Source: Eukaryota sp. TZLM1-RC
Taxonomy: Eukaryota > Metamonada: BaSk clade
Assembly: GCA_040285825.1 (NCBI GenBank)
Contig: JAUPSS010000001.1
Coordinates: 248,001 to 312,000 of the forward strand
Reading direction: 5' to 3'
DNA length: 64,000 nucleotides
The translations under genes were made by a program, and so were the position numbers. The notes below the pieces were generated by a model. That model was not told the origin of the DNA. It did not search any database and was given only the letters and a program-made list of their open reading frames with translations. Positions 51,035 through 59,700 of the stretch are shown here, piece after piece (position 1 is the stretch's first letter; the number at the start of each line of letters is the position of its first letter).

Positions 51035-51500
51035 CCAAGGGGATTAGCACCATGTCTGATTCAACAGCACCCATATCATGACTCACATGATGACTGAAAA
51101 AAGTGCAATGCTCTACCCCCACGGAAGGATCAGAACGACTATTCCAATAGGAAATCGAGGCTCTGACCATCCGTTTATTCCTGTAGATCAGGATGACTGT
51201 TCCCGACTGAAGAGTTCGGGAAGAAGTACTCTGTTGTTCTTTGAAGAACAGGTTGAAGGAGGAGGTGGGAATTGAGTCCGTAACCTCGTTATCCTTTTTC
51301 TCCTTTTGGTGCATGATGTCAGAAGAATGGAAAGAGTCAAGATAATCTCGATGTCTGACATGCTGATTGCAATTTCAAATTGATTGCAAATTTCCACAAT
51401 GGTATCAAATGCCTATCCACTGTATCTCTATTAGTGGTCATCAACATCAGCTCGATTTACCCTCTAGCTGTTCTGGTCGTTGTTACTCCGTCTAAACTCT
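51035..51500 (-). repeat. Dispersed repeat, outer segment of the Fanzor-A element (copy 2)
   Basis: Matches 10140-10463 in opposite orientation. Relative to copy 1 it contains an extra ~130 bases (about 51115-51245). It ends within the 5' flank of the cardiolipin synthase gene. Confidence 0.6.
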
Positions 51501-51688
51501 ATGTTCTTTTCCAGTTTCCTTCTCCTTCACTTACCTCTTGTTCTCTTCCCGTTCAGCTATTTCAACAATTCTCCCTTCCTCTATCCCTCTCTGTTTCGAT
51601 GGGACCCAAACAAATGCTTGTATGACCCCAGAATCAACAAAATTAATAATTGAGTAGATGGTCTATTGATTTCAGACGTCTCAAATTC

Positions 51689-52462
51689 ATGGACCACAAT
51701 GATGTTGAGTCCCCACACCTAGACCTAGTTGGATGTTTCACTTACAAAATACGAACTTATCAACTTTCTCTAAGAACCTTAGTAAACAAAGAGATCGTAA
51801 TTATTTGCTCATTTGCTCTTTCTTGCCTTCAAATGCTGTTTATATTCCATCCAAATTCTCTTACTTTGTTTAGAATCTTCTTGCTTCCTGTATTTTATCA
51901 ATTTTTCACAACTGCTCACTACTATTACTCCATCTTAATTATGTTTATTCTGGCAATAACGGATTTTTTTGATGGTGTTATTGCACGAAGGTTTTCCTTG
52001 CAAACAGAATTCGGAGCATGGCTCGACCCCTTTGCGGACAAGCTTTGCTCAATAGCTATTGGGCTTGCTTATCTTCGAACCAAAGATCTTCCAATGGTAC
52101 TGGTAGCAACAGTGTTGACACGCGACCTTGTTTTAATGACAGGAATTGCTTATTTCAAATTAAGGAGAGTGAATTTAAGAATGCAACCCACTTTTTCATC
52201 TAAAACACTTACAAGTTTGATGATGTTACTTTGGGGTTTAATTTTATTACGGAAATGCAAAATCTTGTATCTTCAGTTTTTGGAACCCCTACTCCAATTG
52301 ATTTGTCTGGTGTTGGTTTTCTGGACTTCTTATCAATATTACTTAGTTGCTTACTCTATTCAGACACAGTTGAACTTGAGAAAACATGTCAAATCTTGTA
52401 ATAAAGTACTGAACACACTACACCAGCAACCAATGGTTGTACAAAGGAAGAGAACAACATAG
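51689..52462 (+). CDS. CRLS1: Cardiolipin synthase (CMP-forming), CDP-alcohol phosphatidyltransferase
   Basis: 257 residues from the ATG at 51689. The frame is open upstream to about 51650 without ATG, so a short first exon carrying a mitochondrial presequence could be missed. The complete family motif D-G-x2-A-R-x8-G-x3-D-x3-D is present (DFFDGVIARRF ... GAWLDPFAD). It is preceded by SLTLFRIFLLPVF and followed by a second-half motif PTFSSKTLTSLMMLLW that is typical of eukaryotic/bacterial-type cardiolipin synthases and distinguishes them from PGP synthase. Five to six hydrophobic helices are visible. It condenses CDP-diacylglycerol with phosphatidylglycerol in the mitochondrial inner membrane. 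The N-terminus visible here is not a convincing targeting peptide. Confidence 0.8.
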   Translation: MDHNDVESPHLDLVGCFTYKIRTYQLSLRTLVNKEIVIICSFALSCLQMLFIFHPNSLTLFRIFLLPVFYQFFTTAHYYYSILIMFILAITDFFDGVIARRFSLQTEFGAWLDPFADKLCSIAIGLAYLRTKDLPMVLVATVLTRDLVLMTGIAYFKLRRVNLRMQPTFSSKTLTSLMMLLWGLILLRKCKILYLQFLEPLLQLICLVLVFWTSYQYYLVAYSIQTQLNLRKHVKSCNKVLNTLHQQPMVVQRKRTT

Positions 52463-53013
52463 AATAGGATAACAAATTGTAAAAAATTCAATGATTAACT
52501 TTGTTTCGGTCAATAAATGCACTGGAATTAAACAAATCATAAGATTGAAGTTTTGAAATGAGCACAAACCCTCTGTATCGGTATATCAAAGACACTTATT
52601 TCATTGTTATAGACGATATCTGTACGAATGACCAAAAGTGCAGTTGTGGTACGAATTAATTACTTTTTAAAGTTTTGAAAATAGATCAAAAATGAAACTC
52701 TATTTCAATAACCCAACAACATTGTATTCCGCAACACTCACGTTAAGTCATGCTCTCAATTGGTCTCAAATGATAACTCAATCTTTACTTTCCATTCATA
52801 GCTAACAAAACAATGAGTCAAAGCAGTGAATTTGGTGTTTACTGGGAAAGTGGTGTTGAGAGTACACTACACATGTATAAGATTACCCATTCCCCATATA
52901 ATCATGTTATTTAGAAAAATGGAATTGCAAAGGTAGAAGTGATTTTGAGGTCAAAAATATGATGCATTTTTTGAGTTCCCAATAACCTTACATTATAACT
53001 ATATCTTCCTGCA
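52463..53013. other. Intergenic with a short LINE-B scrap
   Basis: Bases about 52690-52805 (plus) read MKLYFNNPT...LTLSHALNWSQMIT, matching LINE-B MRLYLNIPI...LTLRHALNCSKLIT with its zinc Cys changed to Trp and about 15 residues lost. The remainder is AT-rich flank of NOL10. Confidence 0.5.
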
Positions 53014-54591
53014 ATGATTCGGAGCATTGCAGCACCCAATTCAGTCAAAGTTTATCATGTCACTGCTGGTAAAATCATACCTCAATTTGCACGTGAAACA
53101 CGTTCGAACGTATATCGCAAGGATGAGGGATATCGGAGGCGTGTAGATCTTCTTCAGGACTTTAACTTTCCTACAGCATCAAGCTGCATTAAATTAACAA
53201 AAGATGGAAAACATCTTCTTGCAGCTGGCACCTACCCTCCACAAATCAGGACATGGGAATTAGATCAGCTTTCCTTGAAATTCCAACGTAACCTAGATCA
53301 CGAAGTCCTCACCTTTGAGACACTTGACCATGACTGGAAGAAACTAGCCATCCTCCGTGAAGACAGGTTTGTTGAGTTCCATTCACAGGGGGGTTACCAT
53401 TTCAGAACAAGAGTACCTAGACCAGGAAGAGATATAACCTACCACCAGCACTCATGCGACTTACTTGTAGTAGGTTCTTCATCTGACTTGTACAGACTGA
53501 ACTTGGAAGAAGGGCGCTTTATGTCACCAATAACCACCACTTCAAATGCCCTGAATGTGGTCAAGGTCTTTCCTGCACATCAATTAATTTTGACCGGATC
53601 AGAGGATGGTTTTGTTCATGGTTTTGATCCTCGCGACCACTCAAAGTTGAACTCTCTCTGTGTTGAGCCCAATGAAGAAATCTCCTCAATGGCGTGCCAC
53701 TCTGATGGTATTCATCTCTCAGTTGGTACTTCCACTGGTAATGTTTATCTTTACGATCTTCGGTCCAGAAATTACATTTTCAAAAAGGATATGAGGTATG
53801 ATTGTGCCATTCACTCTGTTGGGTTCTATAAGGACTACACCATTGCTGCAGATATTAATGTGGTTCGACTGTATGACAAAACTGGTGTCCAATACACAGC
53901 ATGGGAGCCACCTGTCGCCACGTCATCTCTTACTTTTCACGAGGATAATGGATTGTTTCTGTTTTCTGCTGAACAAGAGCGATGTATGGCTTTCTTCGTT
54001 CCTTCACTAGGCCCTGCTCCTTCTTGGTGTTCCTTCCTTGATAACATTACTGAAGAAATGGAAGAGAATTCAGAGGAAGTCTTTTATGATGATTACAAGT
54101 TTGTCACCAAGGAAGAACTTTCTGAATTGGGCATGGATAGGCTAGTGGGCACTTCTTCGGTCAAAAGCTATTTACATGGATTTTATGTCGATATGAAGTT
54201 ATACAGAAAGGCTCAGGCCATTATGGGTTCAGCTAGTACCAATGTTGATAAGGAAGTGGAGAAACAAGAAAAGAAGCAATTATCTGTCGGAAAGAAGGTT
54301 GTAGCAGGGTTTGATGATCGTTTTGCTGATGCGTTTAATGATGAAGACTTCAAAATTGATGAAAATTCAGAGGAATTCATAAGAAAAAGGTCAAAAAAGA
54401 GTCGAAATACAGAGAATAGCAAGTTTAGTGGTCACAAAAGCAAACAACACAATGGACCTAAGCAACCAAGTAACAAACCACCAAATTCGGATAATAAGTC
54501 GGTTTATTCTGTCATTCAGTCAGCTGCCTTGTCCAAAACCAGTGAGTCGGAGCGCAATCTTCCATTAAAGGATCGGTTAAAAAAGAATTAG
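53014..54591 (+). CDS. NOL10: NOL10/Enp2 nucleolar WD40 protein
   Basis: 525 residues, single exon. The N-terminus has the family signature (VKVYHVTAGK, then RVDLLQDFNFPTAS) and WD40 blades to about 340, including VGTSTGNVYLYDLR and AWEPPVATSSLTFHED. The NUC153 motif follows (DDRFADAFNDEDFKIDENSE, about 430-450), then a Lys/Ser-rich disordered tail. The linker helix KFVTKEELSELGMDRLVG and VKSYLHGFYVDMKLY is also characteristic. It is shorter than human NOL10 (688) because of the C-terminal tail. It acts in the small-subunit processome and 40S maturation in the nucleolus. The start ATG fits the conserved N-terminus. Confidence 0.92.
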   Translation: MIRSIAAPNSVKVYHVTAGKIIPQFARETRSNVYRKDEGYRRRVDLLQDFNFPTASSCIKLTKDGKHLLAAGTYPPQIRTWELDQLSLKFQRNLDHEVLTFETLDHDWKKLAILREDRFVEFHSQGGYHFRTRVPRPGRDITYHQHSCDLLVVGSSSDLYRLNLEEGRFMSPITTTSNALNVVKVFPAHQLILTGSEDGFVHGFDPRDHSKLNSLCVEPNEEISSMACHSDGIHLSVGTSTGNVYLYDLRSRNYIFKKDMRYDCAIHSVGFYKDYTIAADINVVRLYDKTGVQYTAWEPPVATSSLTFHEDNGLFLFSAEQERCMAFFVPSLGPAPSWCSFLDNITEEMEENSEEVFYDDYKFVTKEELSELGMDRLVGTSSVKSYLHGFYVDMKLYRKAQAIMGSASTNVDKEVEKQEKKQLSVGKKVVAGFDDRFADAFNDEDFKIDENSEEFIRKRSKKSRNTENSKFSGHKSKQHNGPKQPSNKPPNSDNKSVYSVIQSAALSKTSESERNLPLKDRLKKN

Positions 54592-55613
54592 TGTTAGTAT
54601 TTTTTAGTTTTAAAATTAGTTATTTTCGTTTTATTTAAAGGGTTTTTGGTCATTAATTTTTAGCATATTTATTTCTCTTTGAGCAGCTTATAAAATTAGA
54701 TCTTCATTTTTGGTGCCACATTTTATGGCTGACCACATTTTGTCCTTTTCAGAAATGTATCTTTCAGTTTGAGTCTAAAACTCATCAATATTGCATTGAC
54801 TCAAAGTGAAAACTTGCGTTTCCCATTTAAGTTTACCAATAAGCTTTCAATATATGTTGAATTGATTGATACAAATAGTACTATTTCAAACCAATATTCT
54901 TTCTAATCTTGAATCGTACTTTCAATAAAAATTCTAAAGTTTTAAAATTAATGTTTCGTTAAACTCTTATTATGTGAGAACATTCTTTCCTTTTCGACAG
55001 ATTCAAAATCTAAAGTTGTTTTAAATGAATAGGAACCAGAAATTGTTGTTTCAGTGATGAAAATCTCTTATCATTGAATTGATTGGGTCTTTCGTGGACC
55101 TATTATCAAGGCTGTGTAAAATTGAATTGGCGATTAATTGGTCGACCAAAATTCATACCAATCAATAATTGCAATGAATTTATTGGCAATAACTGAATTG
55201 ACACTTCAATTTTACACAGCCCTGCCTATTATTGTTGATTTCAAGAAAGTGTCTGATTTCTGGAATAAAATGAAACTTCTCTTTGAACTTAAGAAGGTTT
55301 AATACAAGGAATTCTTTTTTAGAGAGATTTATACAAGAAAATGCCTTAGTAGCACTTGATAGATCCACTTAGATACACCAAGTTGCGAGGCTTTGTTCTG
55401 TGAAAGCAGTAGGTGTATTGAAGTGAGATAGCCCATTGATGAAGATCATGATTGTCTTTGTCAAATGACCTTACATGTCTTTTTCAGTCTGTAAGTAGAC
55501 ATTGAGAAAATTGAAAAGAGGAGTGAATTTCACAGAGGAATGCATGATAAGTGAAATTCACAGTTCTTCCTCTATATTTTTTGTGAAAATGTCCAATCCA
55601 ACAGACAGATTTT
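54592..55613. other. Intergenic region with one small hAT-type MITE
   Basis: Apart from the 118-bp element at 55107-55224, this is AT-rich sequence with no convincing gene. Confidence 0.4.
55107..55224. mobile_element. 118-bp hAT-type MITE with 8-bp TSD
   Basis: Ends CAAGGCTGTGTAAAATTGAA and TTCAATTTTACACAGCCCTG are inverted repeats of 20 bp with one mismatch, starting CA(A/G)GG as in hAT elements. The flanking 8-bp duplication CCTATTAT (55099-55106 and 55225-55232) is exact and of hAT length. No coding capacity. Confidence 0.9.
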
Positions 55614-56460
55614 ATGGTACAGCATCAATCTGGATTCAGTGTCTTTACTTTGTGGCAAATTTCTGAACCAGAAGTCAGATATCATTCAACGGATTCGGCA
55701 AAGGTCATGTGTATGAGAAGCTTCAGCGAATTTCTACATCATGGCCGTTTGCTTTCTTGTTCACGTCAAGAAATGGTCATACTCATGCGCTACCCACTAG
55801 TAGGCCTCTCCAACAACTAGTGGATGCAAAGTGCCGCCAGCAGCAAGGCAACTACCAAGAGTTGCTAGCTGATGGTCGTGTGCCCTGGAAGCTCAACTTC
55901 TTTCGCTCGTATGCAGTCGATCATAACTGCTCTGGAGCAGCCACTTATGCTGGCTCTATGCTTGACAACGGCACGAACTCTCGGAAACCTCTTCCTTCTT
56001 TGTTCAACACACATCATACATTGGCTGTCGTTCTATTTAATTTTTTGGTTAATGATCTCAAATTTAGAACACTCTTCTTTTTTCCCGAACAGTGACCCTT
56101 AATCAAGGGAACAATATCTACATCTTTCGCTGCGGCTTAACAATCCAAAACCACCTGGAGCAAGCCTTTCCACATCCCTTTAGACGACATAGACTCACTC
56201 CCATCGCTAGTTTGAAGCCTGCTTTTGTCCCCTTTTCCACATGGGTTCTCAACCATTTTATCTCCAAAAACACATCACAAACAATTTTGAAAAACCCTTA
56301 TTTATTGTTTAAAACAAAAGCTAATGACTACACCATGTCTTCTAATGGTGATAGTGTCCGTATAACTTTCAAACCGCACCCCAAAGCAACACGAGTGAGA
56401 TTGTCCGGAGAAGCCTTGACTGACAAGAGATCCAGAGGGGAACTTGACTACTACGAAACA
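55614..56460 (+). other. GC-richer segment with overlapping open frames of unknown origin
   Basis: Two plus-strand frames, 55709-56095 (128 codons; KCRQQQGNYQELLADGR, WKLNFFRSYAVDHNCSG) and 56092-56460 (ITFKPHPKATRVRLSGEALT), read like real protein and are visibly richer in G+C than the neighbours. No family is recognised. They may be one decayed gene of a mobile element next to the hAT transposase or a recently acquired fragment. Confidence 0.35.
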
Positions 56461-56646
56461 GCAATGTGTATTATCGATATCTTTTATTTATCTTATCGTG
56501 GGACACTTCCGATAAATATATTGTTAACAAAATATCGTATCTTATTTATCGACATATCGAGCCTCAAGACGATAAATATATCGTTGATAATCAAGTGGAT
56601 AAGTCACAATTTTGTGCTTAAAAACAGTAGTGTTTATTCCTTAAGC

Positions 56647-58047
56647 TTAAAATTCCATATTATCATCACTTAAACCTTCATCGTCTTCGCTATCAACTCC
56701 AACATCCTCCAATTCTTTCCCCGACATTAAACGGCGAACTGTTTCATAATCCCAGAACTGCCTGTTATACAATAGGAAAAGTTGCTTTTCAAGAGATGCA
56801 GGGGTCATGTTTGGTCGTGTCGTACCATATGTCCTTTTAGCAGCACTAAAAAGCCTTTCGACTTCACAACTTGTTGCAGGAATCCAGTCAAGATCGATAT
56901 ACTTGGATTCTTTGTTCTTTTTCGCTTGCTGGCGCATTTCCATTCTTTTATCAAAGTCTAGGTCACCGTTGTCGATATCAGCGATCTGGTCCTTTTCAAA
57001 ACACTCTATTGCCTTTCTTTCTCTTTCATTGAGTGACTGTTCGTCTTTGTTTTGTACCTTCACTATGGCTGCCTCAAAGTCTGGGTGTGCTGCATTGTTT
57101 GTCGGGTATTTAGTCCAGACAGTCAAGTGAGGGAAATCGTTGTGAAATACCTCAAAAGCATCATTAGCAAGAGCAAGAGTCAGTTTTGTGCCTTGAAGAT
57201 AGTTAGTGATCCTTTTGTTTTTAGTCAAATGATCATAAAGTTGACGCAGGGCCCGTTCTTGTGATGCGTTTGGGAGAAGGTCATCAAAAGAACTGCCAAA
57301 AAGCTGAAAAATTCCTGCTTCTTTATACTGGAAGAATCTTTTCAACGTATCAGCTGCAGACAACCATCTAGTTACATTTCTTTTGGTTGGTCTTCGGGTT
57401 GTTTTAGTCCTTAAAACCATTGACCTTTTTACCCGTCGCAACATTGTAAATATTTTGTCAATAGCTTTCAGTTCATTAACGAGGCTAGATTGAAGCGTCT
57501 TCAGCTCCAAGGCCAATCTGTGAGAGGCACATCCAATGGTAGGAACCCCTAAAAGTTCACCCAGTTTTGCATTTGTAGGACAGTTATCGCTTACAACAAA
57601 GAACAAATTTTGTCGGGTCTTGTTGTAAGCGGCAAGAATGCCGTCAATAATATCACAATACTCTTCAGCACCCAGAAGGGTCGTGGCATCGTCAAAAGGT
57701 TGTTGGTCAGTCACTTCAAGTTCAGTTTCAAAGGGAGTAAGTGCAAGAAGGATAGGTTTTTCGAGACCTAGACCAACAGCAAAGATTCCTACATATTCAT
57801 CACTCTGAGAACGTTCAAACCAACCATCTACGATGATACCAATTTTCGGCGGTAAAGTCCGGGACACTTCTTCTACTACCTTAGTGTACAGTAGCTTGAA
57901 GTACTTCATAAGAGTTGAACGGCACACTGGTTTAAAGTTGAGATAAGTCGACAAGATTTTGTCTTCAACAAAGGTAAAAGGTCTTTGTCCAGAGATGAGT
58001 AAGTCTAAAGTTGCGAAGACCCTATTAATGCGAAGACCCGAGTGGTT
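56647..58047 (-). mobile_element. hAT-superfamily transposase, N-terminally incomplete
   Basis: The frame is open from 58047 to the stop at 56647; the first ATG is at 57954 but similarity starts earlier (LISGQRPFTFVEDKIL). RNase H-like parts: GIIVDGWFERSQSDEY (first acidic region), FFVVSDNCPTNAKLG (second Asp), GCASHRLALELK, and the C-terminal hAT dimerisation region (ATSCEVERLFSAAKRTYGTTR), followed by an acidic tail. A BED zinc finger expected at the N-terminus is missing, so the gene is probably truncated or has a lost exon at about 58050. The core is otherwise free of stops. Subterminal TATCGATA-like words at 56473-56600 fit a hAT 3' end, but I cannot find matching TIRs. Confidence 0.8.
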
Positions 58048-58068
58048 TCATAGTACGAAACCACTCGG
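58038..58068. repeat. Perfect 12-bp hairpin with 7-base loop
   Basis: CCGAGTGGTTTC and its exact complement flank ATAGTAC. It lies between the hAT transposase 5' end and the Fanzor-B frames. Next to it an 11-base direct repeat (tgcgaagaccc) occurs twice (58013-58023 and 58029-58039). Confidence 0.7.
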
Positions 58069-58089
58069 AATAGAAAACACTTGTGAGCC

Positions 58090-58905
58090 AAGGTTGAACG
58101 GCCAAGACCTCGCCAGAAACCAAAAGCTACTGAGTGGCAGGCATCTGATGACCAAACGGAAATGTTGTTCTGGGCCATCGACCCCAACCATCCAAATCTA
58201 TGTGGTTCCAGCATTGGAACATGTTCAGAGCCGACCGTATCCAATATCTTCTTGGCACCAAAGCAACGAAAATCAATCACTCCGCTTCACTGACCCACTC
58301 ATCAATAGATGTTTTTGACGTGCAGAAATTGAACCATTATCTGCTTGAAATATCAACTATCGGTGACTATAAGGACTATGAAGGTAATAACGTAAGACGA
58401 TCATTGCTAAAACAGCAATTATATCTGAGTGCTCGAAAAGCATTGAGGAGAAACACATTTGACTTTTTTATAAGAAAACAGAAAAGATAACAGCTCCATT
58501 AGCAACAAAGTGAAAAAATTTGCAAACGGTCGAGAAGTAAAGGTGTGGTTTGGCAATGGAGGTGGTGGTACATCACGTCAAAAAGTGAAAACTCCACGTA
58601 AGGCGTTTCTAAACTTGTTATAATGTTCATTTGCTAATGTGAAGATCGGAGATGAATATATGACATCTGCAGAGGTGAACTGCTGCAAGATGCTACACCA
58701 AGAAATCTATCGAGAAATTGATGGTGAAATTAAAGTTCACAACGCCTATTTCAGTTGTCCAGAATGTAATCAAGTTTGGTCTAGAGACATTTCAGCATCA
58801 CTAAATCAGCTAGAAATTTCAATTAGTGAGCATTACTATAAAACAAGACCAGAAGCGTTCCAGAGACCACAAAGAAACTGGGTTCAAAGCTACGTATTGT
58901 TCTAG
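58090..58905 (+). pseudogene. Fanzor (TnpB-like) nuclease, family B, truncated and frameshifted
   Basis: The plus-strand frame from 58087 holds a RuvC-I-like FWAIDPNHP (Asp, about 58170). The middle (58290-58470; LNHYLLEISTIGDYKDYEGN, RKALRRNTFDFFI) is in another frame. The original frame resumes at 58474 with VKVWFGNGGGGTSRQ, an in-frame TAA at about 58620, then IGDEYMTSAEVNCC (Glu motif), the zinc pair SCPECNQVWSRD and RuvC-III WSRDISASLNQLEI with its Asp intact, ending in RPEAFQRPQ. All three putative catalytic acidic positions can be seen, but a stop and two frameshifts disable it. It differs strongly from family A. It lies divergent from the hAT transposase; Fanzor1 genes are known passengers of several DNA transposon families. 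Confidence 0.75.
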
Positions 58906-59700
58906 AGGAGAAATGGGTTCACTAGGATTGGTGGCCAATTATTCGAGAATTTTAGAACATCTGAGGACGATCTCAACAAGGATGAAAATTCTTGGAATAA
59001 GATTGAATGCTGCTTGAAGAAAGTATGCATTTCAAATGAAAATCATAGTGATCGGACATCACGACGTGTTTCAATATTACCACCATGTGGATCACGTGGT
59101 GGTTGGTGCCACCATGGTGGTTTTCTTGGTGGTCAATTTTATTTCATTGTTCCTTTCTCCTTTCTTTGTTCCAAATACCATGGCCTGGTAGCAAACACCC
59201 TGTATTTGAATACATTTTCCCTAATAATGCTTATGATGAAGTGGAATATTCGAGAGGACGCCTACATGTCATATGTGACTTTCATTCAAATGGATGAATG
59301 CTGAAATAGTAAAAATGATGGAAGAGATGGACGAAGTTGCAGAGGCAGTCAACGAGCAGGATCAAGAAGCAGATTATTCACTGGATGAGGAAGTCCTACC
59401 GATCCTTGTTATTTCAGAAATCTTTCTGTTTCGGAGGACATTGAGGAGGAATGATATGATCGATTTCAAATGCTTTTTCGTTCGATAGTTGAGTTATGGG
59501 TTTAGTATTTGTTAGTGAAAATAAACATGTTTTATTCATAATGATTTGACATGTCAGAAAGTAACATCATTTTATAGGTTCAAAAATACACTACCATGTG
59601 GGAAAAATTCCGAACCTTGGACAGTAGAGCGGTTTATAAACAATCATTTCAATCTCAACTCTTACTACCACCCAACATTAGTGGTTAGTGTTCATAGCTA
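58906..59700. other. 3' flank of Fanzor-B and unassigned sequence
   Basis: Bases about 58955-58995 (gaggacgatctcaacaagg) recur near 9865-9885 and may belong to the element's 3' non-coding end. At 59085-59125 there is an imperfect palindrome (ccaccatggtgg). Weak frames at 59150-59480 (WPGSKHPVFEYIFP in one, an acidic stretch in another) look like debris of an unknown ORF. Confidence 0.4.

Noticed and set aside
51600-51688. Upstream exon giving cardiolipin synthase a mitochondrial presequence
   Set aside because: A GTATGA...TTTCAG intron can be drawn, but the phases do not join in frame, so not annotated.
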